A stretch of 64,000 nt of DNA from Rallus limicola (lineage: Eukaryota > Chordata > Aves > Gruiformes > Rallidae): positions 8,316,001 to 8,380,000 of the forward strand of contig JAKCOZ010000018.1 of NCBI GenBank assembly GCA_022605955.1, written 5' to 3'. Made by a program: the position numbers and the translations under genes. The notes under the pieces were generated by a model. That model was not told the DNA's origin. It saw only the letters and a list, made by a program, of their open reading frames with translations, and did not search any database. This document shows, piece after piece, positions 26,281-38,150 of this stretch (position 1 is the first letter of the stretch; the number at the start of each line of letters is the position of its first letter).

Positions 26281-28053
26281 TATAGGCAAGGAAAGGAGCT
26301 CTAACCTAGTTGTCGCTCCCAGTCTTTCCAGACAGCCTCTGCATTCCCAGGCTATTCACCCTCAAAATCTAAAAGACAGATTGAATAGAGGGGTGGGTTG
26401 GGGTTTTTTTTCACTGTGTCATAAAGGCTGCCAGACTTGGCTCTGGCAGGCTGCGAGAAGGAATGCGTTTCAGAGCAGAGCATTTCCCACCATGAATGTC
26501 TCAGCCCCTCGCTGTCAGCAGGGCATAAATGAGAAGCGATCCTTCTGGTATGAGCTGGCCTGACCCTTTGCATTTCACCAGAGGGCAAGTATAGAGCTGG
26601 TACTGAGTGTAATTCCATGTGCCCTTGGACCAGTCCAGTTTCGAAGGCATTCTGCATTGACTGAACCTAGCAGGAGATTTGGCTCAGCCATAAAGTTCTG
26701 ATTCATACTGCTTGCAGGCTGAAGTTGGGTTGGCTTAGTTCATCTCTGCTTAAAAAATGCATTGGCAGGCTGCGTAGGTCAGGCACGTTCCTGATTCTGG
26801 ACCAGTCAAGGAGAAGCAGGGGGTGACCCAGCCCTGGTTTTGAAGTTGTGATAAGCGTGTGGCCATTGTAACATGTCCTGTTCTCAGGTAGCTTGGTAGT
26901 GTCCAGCAGTGCCATGGCTCCTCTGAAGGCTTGCCTTAGGGGCTGAAGCTAACCATGGTGCAGCGAAGGGCTGTGTGGCTCTCCAGAGTGTTCTTCTCTG
27001 TTCTTGTGTTTATTGCAAAGAGGATGTGTTGGTATTTGGTTGTGAGGGGAGTTCGGCTTCTGAGTTGCCCCATGGTGACCTCTTTGATAAGTGAAGGAAC
27101 TGTATGGAAAGACACATCAGTTGCTCTCCCTGGGGTTGGTGGTGGGATCAGAAACCCAAGCAGGGTCAAAAAGAGATGAGACTTTCCTGCGTTATGGGAG
27201 GTATCAGGAGGAACATGAGAAAACTTCATCACCACCCACTCCCCAAAAAATCATTTTCCAGATGATTGTGTTGAAAAGGGGTGCCAGTTCCTAGTGCTTT
27301 GGGAGGTGCTGCTCTGAAATCCTACCACGTACCAGCCTTTTTGATCACCAAGTCTCTGTGTGTATCTGTTTCACTGTCTGCTAATGGCTTTTGTCTCGTT
27401 AAACGCCAGAGAAGCTGTTCTCTGTGCAAGCAGCTTGAAGCATTTAGGACTCATTAGATTTCAAAGGCAAGAGGCCTGTACCACAAGCCAGAGGGGAGGA
27501 AATGGAGTGGCAAGAGGATACCATTAATGGAGAATACAAATAAACCCCAGACAGAAGGAAAATCCTATAGGACTGACTCAGAGCTGCAGTCTTGACACTG
27601 ACACTGTGGCTTCAAGGACCATTTCGACACAAGAATTGCACAGAGAGAAACCCTCTGGCTTGGCTTCAGCCCACACTAGGCCTGGATGCTCTGAGCAATC
27701 CTGGAGCATGCAGCAAGGGTCCCACCTGCACTGTCAGTTGCAGGGATGTCTGCTTTCCTGCCCAGCGCTAGCATCTGCCTATGGGTCTGTACACCTGGGT
27801 CTTGCATGCCAGCAGACTGTAAGGTATCAGGCACGTGCTTTGGTAGGGGCTGCTCCTCTGGCATGGCCACGCTGGTGATGGAAGATTGGGATACACTTTG
27901 CTGGTAATTGTTTCTTCTTCTCTCTCCTCACCACTTTAAGCATGCTTTACTCTGATACAGGGTTGAATCTACCAGAAGGTTATTTTATTTGGTTTTAGGT
28001 ACGATGCTTCTGGCAAGAAAAGGATATGCAGGGAATAGGTTCTACCGGAGTGA

Positions 28054-28209
<156 letters not shown>

Positions 28210-28517
28210 TAGCATCAGCTAAAGGCTCAGTCCTGTTTGACTAGAAGTATATAATGGTGTGCCAGTGCTGGGAGAATGGGAAGTGTGGGCTGTCATGGTA
28301 TGATGGGGATGGCAAGGTATGCTTGGGCCTGTGTGCTCCATACAGCATGGGGGACTGATGGTGCAATAACCGCTTGGCTCCAACCAGGCATAATTATCCC
28401 CTTGTCTTCTGAGTCACTAAAATGTGCCAGCTATGTCCAGACACACACCACCATAAATCTAATTTTTGGGAAGAAGTCCCTAAGTGATAGGATGCTGCAG
28501 CTGGCTGTCTCAGAATG

Positions 28518-28533
28518 ATGCCATTAATGGCAT
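28518..28533. other. 16-bp perfect palindrome
   Basis: ATGCCATTAATGGCAT reads identically on both strands and is centred on ATTAAT. It sits 325 bp into intron 4 and could be a dimeric homeodomain-type site or chance. Confidence 0.4.
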
Positions 28534-30639
28534 AAAATATAATGAATCTGTTTGACTTAACAACTGGAACATAATGGCTGATGTTATATGACCCACTTAG
28601 ATCCACTCTCTCCTCCTCCCGTTAATGCATTACCAAGTAATAACATGCATGCTGTGCCTGGCCTTCCAGTTGCTGCTACTTAACTGTAGAGCTGCTGAGT
28701 AGAAGGTGGCTGTAGGACCAAAGTCTGTAGAGATATGGAATGAGCAAGGAGTCTCTGGGAGCAGAAGGATGTCCCTCCAGGACATGTCGTGCTGCAGATT
28801 GCAGCTGGAGGGTCCCAGCACGTGCTCACTGCTGTGCTTATCGCTTGAGGTGGACATTGCATGTGCTTGGGGGATGGTGGTGCAGCACAGAAAGAAATGC
28901 AAACTATCTGCTCCAGTTTGGCCCCACTGAGTGGGAACTGAGAGTTAGGTGAGTATGTTATGAACGAGTTCCCACAGAAAACTGGTTAAGAAAGTTTTTG
29001 TTTTCTTTCCATCCCCTGTGAGAGGAAGTGCCTTCTTACCCTAGGAGAGCCCTGGAAAGGAGAAGGGTGAAATCTGGGGTGGAAAGAGGCAAGAGTGGCA
29101 AGGGAAGGAACCACTGCTTTCACAAAGCAGTGCTTTTGCTGAAGGGCTCCTTTCCATGTCCCTCTGTACTGAAAAATGTGGCAATTTAAGGTAAGGTGCC
29201 AGAAAAGCAACAAAAGAATCAGGGCAACTGCTAGGAGTAACTGATTGCCAACTGAGACTTCAGACAACCATAGGGATGACAAGGAACAGAAGCAGAGGCC
29301 TGAAATTTCTTCCCATTTCTCCAGTTTATTCTCTTTGTGTTCTACATCTGTTGGTCTTTTCCCTGGTGTGGGAACTGCCTCACCTCCTGTCTAAGGGGTT
29401 TTCAGAAAGTGTGTGTTGGCGGGTTGATGAAGGAGTTGCAGTGCAGTGATGCTCTTTCCCAGTGAGACTCTTTCTTGCTCCCTGGGAAATGCAGTAAGGC
29501 TTGTCTGTCAATGGTAAATGACCTTTCTTTTCAGGCCTGCAGGCAGCAGGTGGGTAAGGTGATGTGCTGTGGCTCCAACACCATGGGCTGAGGCCATGTT
29601 GTGAACAGTCTCTCCAGTTCACTTCTTTGGGTGGCAAAGCTGGAGGTGGGACAGACATCAAGCTATTTGTGACACTCTTTTTGATTTGGGTGGGCATAGC
29701 TGATGTAGACCATCATCAGCTGGACTGCAGGGTGGCCTGCTTGACTTGGCCACCACTGTGCCAGCTCTAGGTGGGTTTCCTTCAGGATGTCCTGAGAAAT
29801 CAGCTGTCTGCCTTGCTTTTCATCCTTCCAGCACAGGGTGTTTTCTATGATCATCCCCTGCCATTGGAGGACACAGAGCCTTCTCCAGGCCACAAAAATC
29901 AGAGTGATTTTGGCATGGGAGAAATTATGGAGATCATGGGATGCCTGGAACTGGGGAGTGGTACCCACATGGGAATGGCATCCATGCAAAGTTTGGTCTT
30001 TGAATAGTCTTTCCCTGGATCCAGAAGCCATGGAGTGAGTCGTTTTTTCTCTCCTGTCTCTCACATGATCTCGCTTGCAGCTGGCCCGTGATTAGTGGTC
30101 TGACTGCTGTGCTGGCAGAGAGCAACTGTGTGCTGAAGGGCTGTAAGGGCTGTTGGGGAGCAGCAATTAGGTCAATGTGGAGCCACATCGGATCTGCGTG
30201 GTAACCCTGGGGCTTTGCAGATGTGGCTTTGTCTCCGACGCAGAAATGAGTGGAGGTTCAGTTTGCCCACACTGCTGTCACAAGACTGCTGTGACAGCAA
30301 ATGGAGGGGAGAGGAAATTATAGAGAAAATTGGTTAACCATCTGCTCCAGGTCGAGCTAGAGCACTGCTCCCTGATTTCAAATCATCCCTTTTTCAATTG
30401 CTAGAGGTTTTTTTTTTTACTTTTTGCGGCTGCCATCATCTGTGTCTCTGTTCCCTGCCACGAGCAGAGAGCGGGGCAGGGCTTCCTGCCAGGCAGCTGC
30501 CCATCCTGCCTTCCCTGCCAGACCTCACTGCAACCCACCTTGGAAAGGACCTACAAGAGCTCTGACCCAGTGTGAATATTGCTGTCCTAGACTCTGCCCC
30601 CAGCCTCCACAGACACTCTCACTCTGCAAGTCTTGTTGT

Positions 30640-31160
30640 TGAGTACTGTGTTCAGTTTTGGGCCCCTCGCTTACAGAAAGGATGCTGAGATGCTGGAATG
30701 CATCCAGAGCAGGGTGAAACTGGTGAAGCTGGTGAAGGGTCTGGAGCACAAGTCCTATGAGGAACAGCATGAGGGACCTGGGACTTTTTAGTTTTGAGAA
30801 AAGGAGGCTGAGGGGAGACCTTATCACTCTCTACAGCTCCCTGCAAGGCGGTTGCAGAGATGTCAGGGTCGGTCTCTTCTCTCTGGTGACAAGCAATAGG
30901 ACAAGAGGGAATGGTTTGAAATTGCACTGGCGGAGATTTAGTTTGGATATCAGGAAGAATTTATTTAATAAAAGGGTTGTCAGGCATAGGAACAGGCTGC
31001 CCAGGGAAATAGTGGAGTCACCATCCCTGGAAGGATCTAAAAGGCATGTAGATGAAGGGCTTAAGGACATGATCTAGAGATGGACTAGTGAGGGTTAGGC
31101 TGTGGTTGGACTCGATGATCTTAAGGATCTCTTCCTACCCGGATGATTCTTTGATACTAG
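30640..31160 (+). mobile_element. CR1-type LINE, 5'-truncated 3' end
   Basis: The stretch reads through hallmark CR1 strings: gagtactgtgttcagttttggg, tgctggaatgcatccagagcaggg, ctgggactttttagttttgag, caggctgcccagggaa, gttggactcgatgatctta and a terminal gattctttgat. Translated in the + direction, 30757-31077 stays open for 106 codons with the familiar C-terminal reverse-transcriptase tail pattern ([22 protein letters not shown]). About 520 bp remains of a multi-kilobase element, which is the usual 5'-truncated form. It is immobile by itself. CR1 is the dominant LINE of birds and other sauropsids, which supports the host assignment. Confidence 0.93.
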
Positions 31161-31811
31161 GAAGTCTGTCTTTATGCAACAGAGGGAAAGGAGAAACACA
31201 GAGGCAGCTCATAGCTCCTGCCATTTGCTAGCACGTGTAGCAGCCTTCCAGCCCTTGCCCTGATGAGCTGGTGTCTGCACTTTTGCCTCATGTTGCTTCT
31301 CTCCCTGCCTCTTCCTGAGCTGCTGTTGCCCAGCAGAACATTTTTGGGATGTGCTGATCAAGGCTGGTGGCACTGGGAATCTGCCACATCTAAGCTGCTG
31401 AGCCTTTCCTGAGGATGATGGCTCCATGCCCACAGCACAGCTGGGGAAGTGAGCCTTGCCATGGCCGGGAGGCTGGATGCTGGGATGGACGTCCCCATGG
31501 CTCTTACCTGGTGAGGTCACAACTGTCCAAAAGGCTGGAGCTGGGCTAAGCAGGGCCTACACGGTCTCTGCTTAGCCTCCTTTGGTCTTCAGCTGCAGCT
31601 GGGGTGGTGAGGTAACTGGGTTCTGTCTGGGTCTTGCTTCACTTTGGTGTGTGTTTGCAGTAGCTCTCCCCAGCCTGGGTCTGTGCTCCTCTGGGCCAGG
31701 AACCACATGGGTGTCCAGCTCGGTGTGCCCTGCACTCTGAGGGCCTGTTCTCACTCAGGTCCTTGCTCAGACTTGATGCTTCCCATCACCAGTGACTCTC
31801 TTTCTCTGCAG

Positions 31812-31903
31812 GCTCTGATCCAGCTGCCTCCCTACATCTCCCAGTGCGAGGAGGTTCTCCAGTTCTTTGAGACACGACCTGATGACTTGACGCCCCCCAA
31901 AGA
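31812..31903 (+). CDS. SH3PXD2B: SH3PXD2B coding exon 5: end of PX domain, residues ~104-134
   Basis: A 92-bp exon after tttctctgcag, ending aaaga before gtaagt (phase 2). It encodes [15 protein letters not shown] through RPDDLTPPK plus two bases of a Glu codon. This is the last PX helix, carrying the ISQC/FFETR signature typical of p47phox-like PX domains, followed by the start of the linker to SH3-1. Confidence 0.96.
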
Positions 31904-33784
31904 GTAAGTTGTTTGGGTAGCTGCTGGTTGGGTGGTGATGACACACAAACTGCCTTGAACTTGCTGGTATCCATCAAAGTTAAGAGATTTATCAACAGTT
32001 TGCCCTGTGAGTCACAGATCTGGGATTTGGAGGTTTTCTTAGAAAGGGAAGAGGGGCTTTGCAGCTTGAGGTGGACACCTCTGTGCACTCAGCCAACTCC
32101 TGGCATAACCTTCTCCATCGGGGAAGTGGAATCACTTCTCAGGGACCCCATGAATTGTTAGTCTCCTCATGAGCCACTTTCTGCTCACAGATGCTAGCTT
32201 CAGAAACATGGTCAGTCTGAAAAGCCTCATTTTACATGGTTACTAACCACCCCTGCCGTGTTTGAAAGCCTCTTTCCCTTAGCCATGTCCACAAGCCTCA
32301 TCCGCATCAACGCTACGGAGTCTTTCCATGCAAAACAAGGAATGTTTGCAAGGAATCTCGCGTGCCTTACGCAACTCTGTGTGGTTATAAGTCTTGTGAC
32401 TATGAGCTACTTTGGCCAGGAGCCACCCATCTCTTACTAATCACAAGCAGCATAAATCTGAACAGCCGCCTCCATGTCCTGCTATGCTGTTCTCTCTTTT
32501 TATGCTGCATGTGACACAATGTGCAGCTCTACCAAAGGTTGAGCAATGGAAGAGGCTTGATTAATTGTGAGAGGAAGGGCAGTAAATTGATTGGACATCA
32601 TTCTGTATTGGAAGGGCGTGGGTATAAAGGGATTTTCTTTTCTCCTCAGAGCAGCAGCACTGAGCCTTTCAGGTCTCCAGCTAAGTATTATGCTTCTGTG
32701 GACTATATATTTTCCCTGCACTTTTGATTTTTTTCATTCCATCTCTTAATTCTCCCTTCCCCCCCACTTTGCTTTTCTCCTTTGGCTCCAGTCTCTATTT
32801 GCTTGGCCTGTCATCATTCCCCCAGCAGCTCACAGTCACTTGATGAGATTGCTCTGAGGGCCTCGCAGCCCATTAACTAATTGCTTGCTGTCGGCTGGCG
32901 CTCTCATCCATCCTGCCCATCTACTGCTCACCACTTAACCTGCCACCCCGGTGGTCATCCTTCAGCAAAGAGAGTAGCTCAGGGGCAAGCAAGAGGCACA
33001 AGGAAAAGATGAGCTCTCAAGGACGTTGCAGTGGGGGTTTATTGCAGAGGTTGTTTTGGGACACGGGGGGGCTTCCTGTGCATGAGTCTTGGGAGCTCTG
33101 CATGAGAGGGTGGTGGGCAGTGTCGCTTATTGAACCCGCCTGTAGCTGAGGCACTGTCATACGTGGTGGATTGAAGGGCAGCTTTGTCCTTGCACTCAGA
33201 TTTCTCACCTTTATTTTGTCTTGTAAACTGATCCAGAAATCAGGCAGGGTGGGGGCTGTGGCCAGAACAAGGATCACATTTAGATGTGGAGACCTTTAGG
33301 TGCTGCGCGTTAGCCGCAGAGTGATGCTGCTCAGTGGTGTTTGAAGCTGTAGCTCCTGGCCCTCCAGCCAAGCAGCAACCGGTGCTGTGTCCCCCATTGT
33401 CTCCTCGGTTTGGGTTCAACACACAAGGGGAGTGGAAGCACCAGCCCAACACCCAGCCCCAAGTGAGTGCTTGTGTTGCAGGACCCATCCTCAGGTACAT
33501 CTTGCAGTGTCCTGTGGGCTGCTGGGAAGCACCCATCACTTGCTGCAGAACTGCCATCTGTTTGTGGGTGTTTGCTCATGGCAGTGCTGGGAGCAGGTGA
33601 TGCACCACTGAGTCTGGCAGTGGGTTGTGCTCCATCCTGCTGCCCGCTCCTCTCTGGGGAGGAGAGCTGAGCTTTCGGCATGCAGAAGGACTTTGCAGGT
33701 GACTCTTGTCCATTTGCCTCCAGCAGCAAAAAGGCTACAGCATCTCAAGGACATCCCTGTTGTGTTTCCTATCCCAGCCTGAAT

Positions 33785-34050
33785 GCCAGGGGGGTATTTA
33801 TTAGCTACAATTCAAAATGCTAATTAATAAAAGTCCTTGACTCTCTCCTCTGGAGAGATTGGTGGGAGCCCTTTCCCGAGCCCCGAGTGCTGGCAGGCTG
33901 CCAGCTCACCAATAAGGAGATGAGAGCTGTGATAGACGGCTGGGCTGGATCAGACGTGATGGCGTGTCTGGGGTTTGGCCGGATGTCATCATTCATCCAG
34001 CAGATAAATACTTTTCTCCGAGAATTTGAAAGGCAGCCAGGCCATGAACA
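33785..34050. promoter_or_regulatory. Candidate conserved non-coding element with TAATTA core
   Basis: The segment starts with ggggtatttattagc, has TAATTA at 33821-33826, and later cggatgtcatcattcatccag and gataaatacttttctcc. It is unique sequence with scattered CpG and AT motifs, unlike the T/C-rich intron around it. The regulatory call is inference from texture. Confidence 0.27.
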
Positions 34051-36599
34051 GAGTGCAGAAATGGGGGGGGTGGAAGGCAAAAAAAAAGAAAGGCAGCTTT
34101 TCTTGCAGGGTGGCTGAGAGGTGGGAATGAGGAGGGGAAGAGCATGCTCTGTGCTCAGCCAAGCAGCTGCTCTCACAGCACTGTGGTCGGGACCATTCTT
34201 GCTCCCCATCCCTTGCCTTGGCGTCCCCAGCTGACAGCTCGGGTCGCAGTACACCCATGGCAGTGGCAGCCGGTGGCAGCAAAGGGGACATGCCTTTGGG
34301 TGCTGTTGGATGCACCTTCTGCTTGAGTGTGTCTTTTCTGGGGCACACATCACTCCAAAATAGGAATCCACTTTCAGGGGCCACAGCTGACTGCAGTGTC
34401 GGAAGCTCTGAGTTTAACTGTGATGGATGAATGTTTGGGAATGGTAAGAGGAGGTTGGACAGCCCATGCACCCAGCTCTGGACCCCTGCATTGTGTGCTT
34501 TCCCCAGCACTGGTGCTCCTGGGCTGAGCCAGGGCTTTCCTTCTGCTTTCCTTCAGCGCAACTCCCTTCAGTGCCCCTTTACCAGTGTTGGGAGCACTGA
34601 CAGAAACAGGTCTGCAGCTTGAACCCCTTAGCCCTTCTTAAGCTCTCACCCACTGTACAAGCCCCAGCCCTGCTGCTGGCATGTGCAAAGGGAGATGAAG
34701 TGGCCAAGCGCTGAGTGGAGAGGTAAAGAGTCAAGCACTGACTTTGTAGGTCCTTTTTCCCCATCATTCCCAGTTGGGTGGTAGGTCACAGCTGAAAGAA
34801 GAGCTGAGACGCAGGTCTCCAGCAGTCAGGGGGTGGAAAAGGGAGGCAAAAACCTTCTTCCATCCCCTCTGCACACCCCTGCCAATTTTCCAGCATCCTT
34901 CCGTCCAGAGAGACCATTTCAAACAGGAGAGTGGATTGAGGTTGTGGTGTTTCCACTGGCAGAGGTGATCAGTGGCTTTTGTGATGTGGATTCCTGTCCA
35001 GCAAGCTCTGGGATAATTCAACTGCTTCCAACTCGGAAGGCTGCTTGGTGGGTCAGAGTGGGGCCGTAATCTGGAGGTATTGGTTACATTTGGGAAGAGG
35101 GGACTCCACAGAAGAGTGGTGCAGGGTGGATGAAGAAATGGTTATGGAAAGAAAAATCCTCAGGAAATTTAGCAGTCAGAGGGGATGTGGGATTTTTCTC
35201 CCTGGTGTTGGATGGAAGCCCTGTGAAAACTAGTTTCAAAGGAGAAAAATCATTAAATTCCTTCTCCCTGCATATCTCAGTAGGTCACATGCTTGGCTGT
35301 TGAGGTAGGACGTTGCTGTGTGCACCCGCCTTACCTCCCATCCATCTTTTTACAGTTTAAAATCGTTTTGAACCACAGCAGAAACTTTCTGGAGTAAGGC
35401 TGGGGCAGTCTGAATGGCTGGGCACAGAGCCACTGCTGAGTCAAGGCGTTCAGCTCCTGACTCTCCTCGCCAGCTGAGTTTCAGCTCTGCGACACGTGGG
35501 AGCCCAGGTTAACTCTGCAGTCAAGCAGGATCCTAAGTGGTTCTGTAATATTGTCTGCAGCGCACAAACGGGACGTGCTGGGGAAGGAGCCGTCATTGGG
35601 CTGCTCCCAGGGACTGCAGCACTGCTCTCTGTATGCAGGGTACCTCTGGCTGTCAGAACCACTTTCATTAGAAGCAGCTTTCATTGTTTGCTAGCTGAGC
35701 ATCCCATCATGTATCAGTTGTTGTTTTGAACCTATTAGCATATAAACCTGATCTATTTTTTTTCCCCCCAGTTGAGGCACAGGTACCTGTAGAGCAAATT
35801 TACTGTGTCTTAATGAGCTTAAAAGATGTCCTCAAGGACCTCTCCTTGCTGCTTCTGGGGACTGTGGATTCACAGTTTGAAAGCTACCAGCGTCAGGATG
35901 TCCCAATGTCTTTAAAATGCATAAATTCCTCTTCTCTGAAGTATCTTCCTCCTTGTGTGCTGGGTCTGTCAGTCCAGCAGGTCTCCTGCAACAGGAGGGC
36001 AGGGCCAAAAGGCTGACATGGGCTGCCCCGGACAGCATGCGTGGGATCGGGGCGGGCAGCGGTCCCAGCACCAGGACTCTCTGAAGGCTTGTTAAGGGCT
36101 CATGACCTCTCCCAGAGCAGATGATTGCAGAGGTGGAGGCCCTGTCTCAGTGAAGTCTGCAGTGCCTGTGATTACATCTGTGCCCATCCTGTCTCTGGAG
36201 ACCACAGCTGGGGGTTTGGCTGGTGAACTTCAGCTGCTGTTTCTCCATACTCACTGAGGTTGCTTGGTTTTCTCGGCTGCTACCACCCAAGTAGTGTACT
36301 GGGAGCACTGCTTTCTGCCTGCTGGGTGGGCCATGTGTTGGTGGGAACCAGAGAAACCCCACATCTGACTTGCCTAGTCTGCAGATGGATGAGAAACCTC
36401 CTCCTGCCACCAGTAAACAAACATCCTCCAGGAACGGACACATAGCTTGGGCTTCCCAGATGAGGTGATCTTCAGAGCTGTTCACTTGAAGTGAGAGTGG
36501 GTGGCTTTCCCAGCTGCCATCTCAACCAGCAGCATTGTTGCAGGACGGTGCTCTGTTTTAGAAGATGGCTTCTTGGGCTTGGTCCTTTCCTGGCAGGAA

Positions 36600-36680
36600 G
36601 GCAGCCCATTTATATCCAGGCAGGTTAAAGGACACAAGCCAGCAAGTGTCCTTATCCAAACCACCATCTATCAGCACCCA
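36600..36680 (-). repeat. Dispersed repeat copy A (inverted relative to copy B)
   Basis: The reverse complement of 36633-36662 matches 38070-38099 at 29 of 30 positions. Looser similarity continues on both sides (a TTTAA-CTG block and a CCTGGATA block). The two copies lie about 1.4 kb apart on opposite strands. I could not assign a family. Confidence 0.7.
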
Positions 36681-38039
36681 TCCCTCCAGCCTCCACCTGC
36701 TAATGCTGGTGCTGCTCACAGCAGTGGGTCCTTGCCTCAACTTCCCAGTGCTCCTGGGTCTTGGTGGCTGCAGCTTCTGCTGCCACAGTTATGGTTATAG
36801 ACCCCAACCAAAGACATTGAAAACTGAGAGAGGAAACACTGAGGAACAACATTTTCATTCCAGTGATGTCGTCCAGCTCTGGTACTGAACTCCTCTGGGC
36901 AAACTCCACTTGCAGCAGAGGGCCCCTGATAGCAACCATAGCCTGGGACAGCTTTAAAAGATTTTTTTTTTTCCCATCCTTTATGTATTTGCAAGGACTT
37001 AAGGAGCTCACATCCCCAGTTTGCCTTCCTGCTCTTTCTCCTGAACAGCCCTTGGCTAAAGTGAGAGAATTTGGGGGTGTTCCAGAGGCAATTCATCTTT
37101 GCTGTGGTGGATGTTTTCCATGCTGGGGTGGAGGACCAAGTGCAGTGGGAGTAACCCTGCTGCTCCCTGCCGTGTGCCAGGGGAAGGCATCACTGTCACT
37201 GGAGGGAGAAGGGGTCAGCAGGACCCAGGTCCCGCATGTGGACCGAATCCAGTCTCTGCTGAATCAGCACAGGGTGGTGATGGCTGGGGGCTGTGTGTGC
37301 CATCCAACCTGGAAGGTGTCTAATAATGAGCTGGGACCTGCCCAGATGAGGAAGTGTAAGCTGCTAACAAGGTACTGCCTGCAGCAACTTCAGCAGCCCA
37401 TCATTATGCTATTAATACCGAAGCCCTGGTGATGTGCGGGTAGGTGGGGGTGGCACTGGCAGTCACAGTAATGGATTGCTTCCTGCACACAGACTGACAG
37501 GGACTCCAGGCAGGCACCAGCCCCAGTAGATCAGAGAAGGGAGAACTGGGTTACAGTGAGAATTAGCCCTGGTGGGATCTGACCATTCCAGCTTGTCTCC
37601 TGTATGGGGTGATTGCAAGGTTGGGCTTAGGGCCGTGGTGCTGGCAGCCATCGGTGGGTGAAGGATTTGTTGTCTGGTCAAAAATGCCAGAAGAGGACGC
37701 TGGCAGAAGCATATTTCTGTCATTGCAACAGGGAGCATAACTGCTCCTTTCCCTTGTTTCTATAAATTGGAAGTGCAGACTTGTATCCAGGGTCTTCCAG
37801 AAGCATCTTCTCTTCTTGCTTTCCCCATAGCATGTCATGTCCTTACCTTTCCTCATGGATGGGCTGCGCCAGGAGCAAATTTTTCTTGTCCCCCTTGCAT
37901 GGTCTTTGTGGGCTAACAGGGACATGAGGTTGTGGGCCAGGTCACAGGGGATTTAATAGAAAAAGGGGAGGCTCAGGTCCCTGTTTCAAAATGCAGTGGC
38001 TGCCCCGCCTAGGAAGCCATTCCAGGAGCTTTTACTGGT

Positions 38040-38150
38040 AAACTGGAGATCCCCGAGTCGGTGGATTTTGGTTTGGATAAGGACGCTTGCTGGCTTGTGG
38101 GTTTTAAGCTGTGTCCCACTATCCAGACAAATTACAGCCTGGATAATAAT
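38040..38150 (+). repeat. Dispersed repeat copy B (inverted relative to copy A)
   Basis: It contains the 30-bp core at 38070-38099 shared with the reverse complement of 36633-36662. It also carries its own short stem, TATCCAG and CTGGATA separated by 12 nt (about 38120-38145). It may be a relic of an old SINE or DNA transposon; the family was not recognised. Confidence 0.7.
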
